From an uncultured Alistipes sp. (GTDB lineage: Bacteria > Bacteroidota > Bacteroidia > Bacteroidales > Rikenellaceae): DNA of 38,274 bases. Positions 1 through 7,715 of this stretch are shown here, in pieces. The position numbers were made by a program, and so were the translations under genes. The stretch covers positions 1 through 38,274 of the forward strand of contig CATKXN010000011.1 of NCBI GenBank assembly GCA_949840605.1, in the 5' to 3' direction. The notes under the pieces are model-generated. The model did not search any database. It saw nothing but the letters and a program-made list of their open reading frames with translations, and was not told where the DNA came from. Every line of letters starts with the position of its first letter. Positions within the stretch are counted from its first letter, which is position 1.

Positions 1-111
1 ACGCTCACGGGACTGGTGATGGTCCCGGGCCGCAACGGACTGCGCGGCCGCGGCGGCATCGAACTCGCGGCGGGCATCGCCGTGCCGATCCTCTTCCTGC
101 TCTTCCTCTGA
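1..111 (+). CDS. C-terminal end of a probable integral membrane protein (partial)
   Basis: Frame 1 is open from the window edge to a TGA at 109-111, giving 36 residues. They comprise a basic, glycine-rich loop (PGRNGLRGRGG) followed by a hydrophobic stretch (AAGIAVPILFLLFL) that ends at the stop, as the last transmembrane helix of a transporter would. The family cannot be named from so little. A cation exchanger or other polytopic transporter is possible but only a guess. The gene runs toward the leftward operon that ends at 187, and a strong hairpin lies between them. Confidence 0.5.
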   Translation, partial: TLTGLVMVPGRNGLRGRGGIELAAGIAVPILFLLFL

Positions 112-129
112 GGCACGCCGGAACAATAG

Positions 130-170
130 ACGCAACGGGGCGGTCGTTCGAAACGACCGCCCCGCTGCGT
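130..170. terminator. Long hairpin between convergent genes, probable shared terminator
   Basis: A 13-bp perfect stem (136-148 with 152-164, loop CGA) is extended beyond one mismatch by a further 5 bp (130-134 with 166-170). It lies between the end of the rightward gene at 111 and the end of the leftward operon at 187, where a bidirectional terminator is expected. No clean T-run follows on either strand, so intrinsic termination is inferred from stem strength and position. Confidence 0.65.
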
Positions 171-186
171 TCAGACGCCGGGCCTT

Positions 187-1224
187 TTATGCCCCGGCCT
201 GCGTCACTTTCATCCGGAAAAGCTCCTTGTCGTTCTCGCCCACCAGGATCACATCCAGTTTGCGGTCCGCACCGGTAGTGTTCGCCGAGGTGACATAGAT
301 CACCCACGACCCCGTACCGTAGTAAGACTCTACCCAGGCGTCAGTGGCTTCGGTCGCAGTTCCTGCGGCAACCACCTTCACCGAGCACTCTCCGTTCGCA
401 TCGACGCCGAACTCCTGCTTGTTCGTAGCGCCGAACTTGTCTTTGGCAAAGCCGACCGCATAAGGCGATGTCAGCACATTCGCCCAGTCTGCGTCATAGA
501 CAGTGACCGACGTCGCCATCGGCGGATTCTGACTGAGGTAGATCGTAATGGGCTCCGCATTGCCCGCCGAAACCGTCACGGAAGCGCCACTCTGCGGCCA
601 GCTCTGTGCGTTGGGCAGGAATGTGACGATCAGCGCATCGCCGCTGGCGCCCGAAGCGGTTTTGAGCGAGCAATAAGGCTCATCGCCATACCCGGGATCG
701 AGTTCGGCGGTCCAGAGGTGCGCATTGGTGGTCACCGTGGTAACGGTCACCTCCCCGCCCGTTGCAGGAGCCATAAAGGAGTAAATACCATATTCACCTT
801 CATCCAAGCCGATCGACAGGGTCGCATCTTCCGGCTCGGGGAAATCCTGCGTCACGGTGAACTCCACGGGAGTGACCGTTCCGGCCGAAATACGGTATTT
901 GGCCGTACGCGCCGCCTCGGTCAGGTTGTTTCCGGGAGCCACCTTGATCTGAGTGGCGCTCTGGACCGTCACCACGCACCACTCGGCCTTCGACTCGCCC
1001 TCGGCCAGCACCTGCTCGACCGTAACCGCCGAAGCGTCGGTGTCGAGCGCAATGACCTGCGCCTCGGGAGAGGTCGCCACGAAAGTCAGTGCGGCCTGCG
1101 CCGGATCGGCCAGCGCGAGCTTGGTCACGACGGGCTGATCGTCGCCGCCGTCGTCATCGGAACATCCGGCGAATGTCAACGCAGCCAGTGCGAACGCCGG
1201 GATCAGAAATTTCAGATTTTTCAT
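187..1224 (-). CDS. BACON-type multidomain surface lipoprotein
   Basis: The 345-residue protein starts with a lipoprotein signal peptide (basic MKNLK, hydrophobic core, lipobox LTFAGC, Cys21). SDDDGGDD follows the Cys, an acidic start that in Bacteroidetes favours export to the cell surface. The rest reads as three Ig-like repeats of about 100 residues. Each has the BACON-like pattern of a Trp-containing strand, a middle Asn/Ser region and a closing VTQ or LSQ strand (near residues 125, 232 and 342). BACON domains usually sit beside glycan- or mucin-processing enzymes and are thought to help binding. It is the last gene of the susC operon, 35 nt after the metalloprotease gene. No catalytic motif is visible. 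Inference: an accessory binding lipoprotein for the system. Confidence 0.75.
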   Translation of the reverse strand: MKNLKFLIPAFALAALTFAGCSDDDGGDDQPVVTKLALADPAQAALTFVATSPEAQVIALDTDASAVTVEQVLAEGESKAEWCVVTVQSATQIKVAPGNNLTEAARTAKYRISAGTVTPVEFTVTQDFPEPEDATLSIGLDEGEYGIYSFMAPATGGEVTVTTVTTNAHLWTAELDPGYGDEPYCSLKTASGASGDALIVTFLPNAQSWPQSGASVTVSAGNAEPITIYLSQNPPMATSVTVYDADWANVLTSPYAVGFAKDKFGATNKQEFGVDANGECSVKVVAAGTATEATDAWVESYYGTGSWVIYVTSANTTGADRKLDVILVGENDKELFRMKVTQAGA

Positions 1225-1259
1225 AACCTAACGAATATTAAAATGTGTGATACGATAAC

Positions 1260-3860
1260 TTACAGTTTGGCATTTTTGAAAGCCGACTCGATCTTCAGAA
1301 TCTGGAAATCGTAGAAATCCCGCGTGCGGGCGTCGCCCGAACCCCGGCGCTGCTTGTAGAGGCTCAGCACCCGGCGCAGCGTCGACGCATAGAGCGGCTG
1401 TCCCACCTGCGCCGAAAGCGCCGGACCTTTCATGTCGTGACGATAATAGGAGATTTCTCCGGCCGAAGCGTGGTCGTGACGGCATTCGGGATGGTTGCAG
1501 ACGAACGGGGGCAGCGCCTCGTCGGCCAGCCGCGCCAGCAGGGCGCTTCCGTCGTCGGTCAGTCCTTTGCCCAGTTGGAGCGCCGTGCCCGAGGGACCCG
1601 TCAGCCCGCTGTTCTTGAGCAGTGCGGCCACGGCGGCCCCCTGCAGGTTCATCTCCTCGACGGTCAGCGAACCGCCCCGGACGGCCGATGCGAAGACCGT
1701 ATTGTAGGCGTCGTTCAGGTAGGTATCCACGCGGTAGATTCCCTTCTGACCCGAACGCTCGCCCTGATAGATGCTTCCCAGGGTCGCAGGGCTGAAAATC
1801 TTGCCGGCGACACCCGAAGCCGCGTTGTCGAGGATCGTGGAGGGCTGGCCCAGTTTGTCCATCAGCTCCTGGGGCAGCAGCCACGCACGCGCCGTAAGCA
1901 CCTGGTCGACCAGCCATTTCATGGCCCGCTTCTGCCGTTCGGCGGGCATGTAGCTCAGGGCGCGCAACGGGCGTCCGTCCTGCACGAGGTCCTTGTACTC
2001 CACGCCGCCCAGATAAGGCATCACGTGCATCAGGTAGCGCGTATACTGGCCGATCACGGCGGCGTACATCGACTGGATATCCTTATAGTCGCGGTTCTCC
2101 TCGGCGAACCAGTCGCAGAGGTTGGCGATCATGTATTTGCAGTTCTCGATACCGTAATTGCCCGCCTTGATATGGTCGTTGCCCAGGTCCTCCGACTGGT
2201 CGGTGGGATCGAGCGTCAGGAAAATCTGCTGTGCGCCGAACTCGTACATCGGATCGTCGCGCTTCGCGGCCAGCAGCTCATTGAGCAGGGGCAACTCCTC
2301 CTCGGCGTCGCGCGTCTTCTCGAAAATGCGGTATCCCCAGTCGATGGCGTGGATGTCGTAGACGCCGACCAGGGGCGGCACCATCCGCACGCCGCGCTCG
2401 AAATCGCCGCGCTGGGCGACATAGTTGTTGCGCGCATAGTCCATGATCGAGGGGGTCGTGCCGTATTTCTGGGTGAACGACGGGCTGCGCAGCGAGTCCA
2501 CCGGGAAGGAGTAGCTCGCACCCATGTTGTGCATCAGTCCCAGCGTGTGGCCCACCTCGTGGGCAGCCACGTAGCGCAGCGACTCGCGCATCACGTCGTC
2601 GTCGAAGACCTGCTTGCGCACGCGCGGATCGGCAGCTCCCGTCTGGGCGAAACGCCAGTTGTGCACCAGCGAAATGACGTTGTGATACCAGATGACGTCG
2701 GCCACCAGGATTTCACCGGTGCGGGGGTCGGTGTAGCTCGGGCCCATGGCGTTGGCCACGTCGGTAACGGCATAGCGGATGCAGTTGTAGCGGATGTCAT
2801 CGGGATCGAACGACGGATCGTCGGGATAGTCGCGGGCCTCCATCACGTTCTTGAAACCGGCGGCCTCGAAAGCCGTATTCCAGTCCTCGATGCCCTGTTT
2901 CACCACCTCGCGCCACTTGTCGGGGAAGGCGTCGTCGACATAGAAGACGATCTTGCGCTCCGGCTCGACCAGTTCGCCGCGGAAATATTTCTCCCATTCG
3001 CCCTCCTTCGGCTCGATGCGCCAGCGGTGGATCATCTCATGCGTCAGCAGTTTGTCCTTCGACGAGGTGTAGGTGTAGTATTTCGAGCTGAAATAGCCCA
3101 CGCGGTTGTCCTGCCAGCGGACCTTCATCGGCTCCTCGGGCAGTTCGAGAATCGACCGACGCACGGTCACCGTATAGCCGTCCGGCTCGGAGTTGTAATT
3201 GAGGATGCTGGTGATCTCGAGGTTCTTCTCGAAGACCTTGACCTCCTTGAGCTTCGACCCGGCGGCATCGTACGTCGCACTCATCTCGCCCGGAACCATC
3301 GGACTCTGACGGATCGGCGTGAGCAGCTTGTCGTTCGACACGAAGAATGTGGTCACGTCGATCAGCAGCGTGTCGTTGCGCGAAGCCTTGATCTTGAAGG
3401 TCCGGGTGATAGGGTCCTGCACGTTGCGTCGGAACGACTTCTCGATGGGGTCGTTCGGCGCCACGCGCTCCCAGTGGTTGACCTTGTGGAGATAGACGTT
3501 GGAGGTGTCGGCCGAGAAGCGGATCATGAACGGATCGCCCAGCATCTGCCCGGCCACGAAGTTGGAGTTCTGGCTGATCTCCGAGATCCGGTTGGCCAGC
3601 AGGTAGCTGCCCTTGAGGTTACGGGGCGTGACGGCCAGCAGCAGTTCGCCTTTCTTGGTCAGGTAGTAGTCGAACAGACCGCTGCCTTTCCGGGCGTCCT
3701 TGACGGCCTTGTCGAATTTGTCCTCCTTCTTCACGGAGTCCGTTTTCTCGACCTTCGCGGCCTTCTTTTTCTTATTCGAAAAGGGCCACATCTGCTCCGC
3801 ATGCAACGGGCTGCACGCCAGGAGCACGGCGGTGACAGCCAAAATCAGTCGTTTATTCAT
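1260..3860 (-). CDS. Secreted zinc-dependent metalloprotease (DUF5117/DUF4953-like, metzincin motif)
   Basis: The 866-residue protein has a signal peptide (MNKRLILAVTAVLLACSPLHA). A Lys-rich segment (residues 28-55) leads into the beta-rich N-terminal part typical of the Bacteroidetes DUF5118/DUF5117/DUF4953 family. The catalytic site is clear: HEVGHTLGLMH at residues 434-444 gives three His zinc ligands and the general-base Glu435. SIMDY with Met473 is the Met-turn expected of metzincins. A second HExxH-like string (HEMIH, 274-278) lacks the downstream Gly/His and is probably structural or chance. Cys16 in the signal peptide has no good lipobox, so a soluble periplasmic or exported enzyme is more likely than a lipoprotein. 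It is the only enzyme of the six-gene operon, which implies protein or peptide substrates. Confidence 0.9.
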   Translation of the reverse strand: MNKRLILAVTAVLLACSPLHAEQMWPFSNKKKKAAKVEKTDSVKKEDKFDKAVKDARKGSGLFDYYLTKKGELLLAVTPRNLKGSYLLANRISEISQNSNFVAGQMLGDPFMIRFSADTSNVYLHKVNHWERVAPNDPIEKSFRRNVQDPITRTFKIKASRNDTLLIDVTTFFVSNDKLLTPIRQSPMVPGEMSATYDAAGSKLKEVKVFEKNLEITSILNYNSEPDGYTVTVRRSILELPEEPMKVRWQDNRVGYFSSKYYTYTSSKDKLLTHEMIHRWRIEPKEGEWEKYFRGELVEPERKIVFYVDDAFPDKWREVVKQGIEDWNTAFEAAGFKNVMEARDYPDDPSFDPDDIRYNCIRYAVTDVANAMGPSYTDPRTGEILVADVIWYHNVISLVHNWRFAQTGAADPRVRKQVFDDDVMRESLRYVAAHEVGHTLGLMHNMGASYSFPVDSLRSPSFTQKYGTTPSIMDYARNNYVAQRGDFERGVRMVPPLVGVYDIHAIDWGYRIFEKTRDAEEELPLLNELLAAKRDDPMYEFGAQQIFLTLDPTDQSEDLGNDHIKAGNYGIENCKYMIANLCDWFAEENRDYKDIQSMYAAVIGQYTRYLMHVMPYLGGVEYKDLVQDGRPLRALSYMPAERQKRAMKWLVDQVLTARAWLLPQELMDKLGQPSTILDNAASGVAGKIFSPATLGSIYQGERSGQKGIYRVDTYLNDAYNTVFASAVRGGSLTVEEMNLQGAAVAALLKNSGLTGPSGTALQLGKGLTDDGSALLARLADEALPPFVCNHPECRHDHASAGEISYYRHDMKGPALSAQVGQPLYASTLRRVLSLYKQRRGSGDARTRDFYDFQILKIESAFKNAKL

Positions 3861-3881
3861 ATCATTCGGGTATTGTGTATG

Positions 3882-5411
3882 TTACAGTTCCTTGAACCAC
3901 AGCGAACGGATGCGCTGAAATCCCTTCCAGTCCGAGTTCGCGTCGGCCCGGAGTCCGATCCGGTCGGCGGTGTCCTCCACCCCGTACTTGCGGATGCGAC
4001 CGCTGTCAGGAGCATCCTCCTCATAGGTGCAGACATAGACGTAGTCCTTGTCGCCTTCGGCTGCAGTGTAGATGTCGCCGTAGAGCTGCGTGATCTTCGC
4101 AGGCGAAAAATCCTGCAGCAGCACGGGTTTCCGCGCATTGCGGAAATCGTAGCCGTAGAGCTCGCCGCCCACCGAGTAGAGCATATAGCCGTGCTGCGAG
4201 GTCATGCACCAGTTCGCGGCCTCCGCCACGGGGACCGACGCGTCGACCTCGTAACGCGCCCCCTTGCTGGGGCCCGAACGCAGGCAGACATAGGTGTAAA
4301 TCCAGTATTTCCCGGTCCGGGAGTCGCGCAGGATCGTCGCCGACTGCCCCGAAAGGAACCTCGAATTGACGGTCGTGACATAATCCATCCCCGTCTTCCA
4401 GGCAAACAGGGCGAGGTCCGATTCGGTGTCTGCGGCGTTCCGCAGGGTTTCGCTGTTGCGCATCAGGTAGCAGAAACGCTTGTCGTCGTCGTTGTAGAGC
4501 ATGACGGTGGTGATGGACCCGGCGCCGGCGCCGCCACTCAGGTTGTAGGCCATCCGGTCGCCGATGCGCACGTAGTCGTAGCTCTCGGCGTAACGGTTGA
4601 CCGGATTGCCGAAATAGCCCGTATTGGCCGACGAGATGCTGTAGACATAGGCGTAGCCGTCCACCAGGAAGACGCGGAACTTGTCGTCGATCTGGATCAT
4701 GTCCGAGGCGGCGGTGTTCGTCAGATACTGCGGATTGGCGAAGTAGTTCCGCATGACGGTGTAGTCGTCCGTCCCGAACGATTCGCGGTCGTAGAGAAAA
4801 CTCCCCTCCCCGGTCGAAAGGTAGATGCGGCCGTGCGCCAGCGAGGTGTACTCGTCGTTGTCGCACCAGATGCGCCGGGGATTGCGGTGACGGGTGCCGT
4901 CCCTGACCACGTCGCGCTGGAGCAGCGTGTCGCGGCTGATCGAAACCATGTCCACGACGGTTCCGCCCGTCTCATCCTCGGCGGCGACCAGCCAGCCGCG
5001 CGTATAGGCCGTACTGACCGAGATCGTGGTGCTGCGGCTGAACATCAGCCCCGTCCCGGGGTCGGTGATGCGCAGCAGCAGCGTGTAGTCGTCGCTGGGC
5101 AGATTCACGGCGTAGTCCAGATCGCGGGTCCGGGCGATCGTGGTGCGCTCGCCCGGTTTGCGGACCCGGCCGACCGCCACCCATTCGTACTCGTAGGTTC
5201 CGGTAAGTTCCGGGTCCTGCGAGGCGGTGATCTGGGGGTTGATTTTCAGTTCGTCGATGCCCGAGCGCAATTTGTATTCCACACCCTCGAAGCCCCGGGC
5301 CCCGATGACGATCTCGTTGATCTGGCGGTAATCGTAATTTCCCTTGTCGCCGTAGCAGCCGCCCAGCAGCAGAAGGAGGGCGGAAAGCGCAAACAAACAG
5401 CTCTTTTTCAT
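3882..5411 (-). CDS. PKD-like family lipoprotein, SusE/F-position accessory protein
   Basis: The frame is open further upstream, but the Met at 5411 is chosen because it begins a clear lipoprotein signal (MKKSCLFALSALLLLLGGC, Cys19) and lies 13 nt after the DUF4843 stop. An earlier in-frame Met at 5492 would overlap that gene by 68 nt and bury the signal. The mature 490 residues begin YGDKGNYDYRQINEI, typical of the Bacteroidetes PKD-like family. An N-terminal Ig/PKD-like domain is followed by a long region that may form a propeller (repeated short motifs such as YAYVYSI, KYWIYTYVC and DYVYVCTYE). The gene sits between a DUF4843 gene and a metalloprotease gene, the usual family context. Likely role: surface substrate binding with the SusCD pair. 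The ligand is unknown. Confidence 0.8.
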   Translation of the reverse strand: MKKSCLFALSALLLLLGGCYGDKGNYDYRQINEIVIGARGFEGVEYKLRSGIDELKINPQITASQDPELTGTYEYEWVAVGRVRKPGERTTIARTRDLDYAVNLPSDDYTLLLRITDPGTGLMFSRSTTISVSTAYTRGWLVAAEDETGGTVVDMVSISRDTLLQRDVVRDGTRHRNPRRIWCDNDEYTSLAHGRIYLSTGEGSFLYDRESFGTDDYTVMRNYFANPQYLTNTAASDMIQIDDKFRVFLVDGYAYVYSISSANTGYFGNPVNRYAESYDYVRIGDRMAYNLSGGAGAGSITTVMLYNDDDKRFCYLMRNSETLRNAADTESDLALFAWKTGMDYVTTVNSRFLSGQSATILRDSRTGKYWIYTYVCLRSGPSKGARYEVDASVPVAEAANWCMTSQHGYMLYSVGGELYGYDFRNARKPVLLQDFSPAKITQLYGDIYTAAEGDKDYVYVCTYEEDAPDSGRIRKYGVEDTADRIGLRADANSDWKGFQRIRSLWFKEL

Positions 5412-5424
5412 AGGCTCTGAATCG

Positions 5425-6228
5425 TTATTGGGCCGAATCCGCTCCGGATTCCATTTTGACGGGATTGCCCTCCCCGTCGAGGTAATCTTCATAGACGGTC
5501 CGCCCGGCGAGCTCCTCCTCGGCCAGGTAACGGCGGAAATTCTGTCCCAGGACCTTGCGCTCGATGAAAGACAGCGCGTCCGGCCGGAAATCGGCGAGCG
5601 TCAGATCGAAAACGCTGCACATGAGTTTGATCTTCTTGTCCGAATAGGTCCCGTAAAACTGGTCCGACCAGCCGTCGAGCCGCACGTACTTGTCGCTCAC
5701 CGTGACGGTGTGGCGCAGGACGTCCGTACCCACAGTCTCGGTCCCGGTCACCGGAAGCCAGGCGTCCAGCGGCAGGTCGAACTGCTCGTTGGGTAGCAGT
5801 TCGAGCGTGAGCGTCAGCTCCTTGCCGTCGAGCGAAGCCCGGCGGAAAAACCGGATCGGAATGTAGCCGTAGACCTCGCCCGCCGCGACGACGCAGTCGC
5901 CCCCGGGCAGTTCGTAATCGTGCCCCTCCTGCGCCGTGGTCCGGTCGGGGACGGTGCGGTAGGCAAAGGCGCGCGGATAGTCGACCACCGATCCGATGAC
6001 CTTGACCCGCAGCTGCAGGGTCTGCTCGTCGGTTCCGCTGGGCAGCAGTGCGAACGGAAGGCTCGAATCGGCGGTGTAGCGGGGATTCTCTTCGTCGCTG
6101 CCCGGCTGCAGCATGGCGAAATAGACGCCCGTCCGTCCGTCGTAGGTTCGGATGGATTCGTCGCAGGCCCCGAATGCGAGAGCCGCAGCCGCAAGCGCCG
6201 GAATCAGTCCGTATCTGTAATTTTTCAT
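5425..6228 (-). CDS. DUF4843 domain lipoprotein
   Basis: The 267-residue protein has a lipoprotein signal (hydrophobic core then AFGAC, Cys22) followed by acidic residues (DESIRTYDGRTGVYF). The GVYF start and later beta strands with a Calx-beta-like pattern (TTAQEGHDYELPGG, then YIPIRFFRRASLDGKELTLTLEL) match the DUF4843 family. That family is found almost only next to susD genes in Bacteroidetes. It starts 8 nt after the susD stop and ends 13 nt before the PKD-like gene, so it is co-transcribed. No enzymatic motif is seen. It is probably a surface-exposed binding or scaffold lipoprotein of the transport complex. The molecular function of the family is unknown to me. Confidence 0.85.
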   Translation of the reverse strand: MKNYRYGLIPALAAAALAFGACDESIRTYDGRTGVYFAMLQPGSDEENPRYTADSSLPFALLPSGTDEQTLQLRVKVIGSVVDYPRAFAYRTVPDRTTAQEGHDYELPGGDCVVAAGEVYGYIPIRFFRRASLDGKELTLTLELLPNEQFDLPLDAWLPVTGTETVGTDVLRHTVTVSDKYVRLDGWSDQFYGTYSDKKIKLMCSVFDLTLADFRPDALSFIERKVLGQNFRRYLAEEELAGRTVYEDYLDGEGNPVKMESGADSAQ

Positions 6229-6236
6229 GTCGAACG

Positions 6237-7703
6237 CTATTTATGGTGCTCCTGTTCCTTTTCGGGCAGCGCGAAGAGGTAATTCGCCGGATCGAACTCC
6301 AGGTAGCCGCCGTTGTTGCTGTAGATTTTCCGGATCGAGGTCTTGCGCAGACGCTTGTAATACCAGAAGAGCTGCCCCTCGCCGACGAACTCGCGGATGT
6401 ACTCCTCCGTGAGATCGTTGCCCAGCGTTCCCGTTGCGGGCAGCGAGGTCGCCTTGCGGGCCGAGCGCAGCGCGTTGAGCCACCCGTAGGCCGTCGTCTT
6501 GGAATCTTCGCATTCGGCGGCGATCAGATACATCTCCGCCATCCGGACGACGGGAACCATCGAGGCGTAGCCCAGGTCCATGTCCTGCACCTGCCCGTAT
6601 TTGACGAAGAAACGCTGGTCCACGCCTTCGGTATTCTTGAGCGTCTGCCACTGGTAAGTGCGCAGATCGCTCTCCGAATCGTAGAGGTTGTGCACGGCCA
6701 GTTCACCCATCGTGAGCAGGTTGACCTGTTCGAGTTTGTTGGAGAAAAACTTGTCGTGGATGTCGCTCGTGCGTTTCGAGTTGACCGCCGAGAAAAGCGC
6801 CTCCGACGAGAAGATGCGGTCCTCGGAGTTCTGCGTGGCGACGCCGACGGCGGTCTGCCCGGTCACGTCCTCGCGCGAGGCGAAGGGGAAGAACGCCCCG
6901 GCCTCGTCGATCACCTCCCCGGCCAGCCGCCCGGCCAGCTTCCGGTCGCCGGTATAGATGGCCAGACGTGCTTGCAAAGCTTTAATGGCAAAGTAGTTGA
7001 GCCGCAGGTGCCGGCTCCGGTAACGCACCGAACCGCCTGCCGCATCGCCGTTCAGCCGTCCTTCGGTACGCACGGGGTCCCATTCGGCAAGCTCCGAGAG
7101 CGCGTCGGTGAAATCTCCGGCGATCTTTTCGGCCACCTCGTTCGCAGGCAGCAGGGGCGTGACGGTCAGCTCGCTGCCCGTGCGGTAGGGAATCGAAACC
7201 CGGGCGGGCGCCTCACCGAAAACAGGCCCGAAGATGCGCAGCACCTCGAAGTGCAGCAGCGCCCGCATGCCCAGCATTTCGCCGCGGATGATGTGGTAGG
7301 CGCGGTCGGAAAGCACCTCGCGTTCGCTCTCGCAGTGTTCGAGTATCTTGTTCACGTTCGCGATGACGAAATAGGCTTTGTCCCACGTGTCGGCGACAGC
7401 CGTCTTGCGGGCCTCCGCGGTATAGGCGCCCAGCGTATTGAACGTGTGGGTCGACGGCTGCGTGGTATCGAAATACTGGGCCTGCACGTCGAACGTGACG
7501 GCCGCGAGCGACTTGCCGTAGAGACTCGCCTGCGGCAGTTCGGCATAGATGCCGTTGAGCGCCGTGAAGAACCCCTCCTCGCTCCCGAACAGGGTGTTCT
7601 CCATGATCCGGTCCGACGAGTCGATCGTCAGCCAGCCCTTGCAGCCGCCCGACGACAACGCCAGCGCCATCAGGAAATATAGTTTGATGATTTTCATAAG
7701 CAT
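6237..7703 (-). CDS. RagB/SusD family nutrient-binding outer-membrane lipoprotein
   Basis: The 488-residue protein has the length and layout of SusD proteins. The signal ends in a lipobox (SSGGC, Cys21 counted from the first Met), then GWLTIDSSDRIMENTLFGSEEGFFTALNGIYAEL, the classic SusD opening. Helical TPR-like segments follow (ALLHFEVLRIFGPVF, NYFAIKALQARLAIYTGD), and the C-terminal segment has the conserved R-x-x-E-x-Y-L-I-A-A-E-type helix (RMAEMYLIAAECEDSK). SusD proteins cap the SusC barrel and deliver ligand. Two in-frame Mets lie 6 nt apart (7703 and 7697); the second gives the more usual MKIIK start. It begins 12 nt after susC. Confidence 0.93.
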   Translation of the reverse strand: MLMKIIKLYFLMALALSSGGCKGWLTIDSSDRIMENTLFGSEEGFFTALNGIYAELPQASLYGKSLAAVTFDVQAQYFDTTQPSTHTFNTLGAYTAEARKTAVADTWDKAYFVIANVNKILEHCESEREVLSDRAYHIIRGEMLGMRALLHFEVLRIFGPVFGEAPARVSIPYRTGSELTVTPLLPANEVAEKIAGDFTDALSELAEWDPVRTEGRLNGDAAGGSVRYRSRHLRLNYFAIKALQARLAIYTGDRKLAGRLAGEVIDEAGAFFPFASREDVTGQTAVGVATQNSEDRIFSSEALFSAVNSKRTSDIHDKFFSNKLEQVNLLTMGELAVHNLYDSESDLRTYQWQTLKNTEGVDQRFFVKYGQVQDMDLGYASMVPVVRMAEMYLIAAECEDSKTTAYGWLNALRSARKATSLPATGTLGNDLTEEYIREFVGEGQLFWYYKRLRKTSIRKIYSNNGGYLEFDPANYLFALPEKEQEHHK

Positions 7704-7715
7704 ACGGTTTTCGGA

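Noticed and set aside
3027..3041. A second HExxH (HEMIH, residues 274-278) in the metalloprotease
   Set aside because: It lacks the following GxxH and Met-turn; the 434-444 site has all expected features, so this one is probably not catalytic.
1437..5420. A 1327-codon open frame on the plus strand across the protease and PKD-like genes
   Set aside because: It is antisense to two genes with clear signal peptides and motifs. Its product is rich in His, Val, Arg and Gly without domains, as expected from GC-rich mirror frames.
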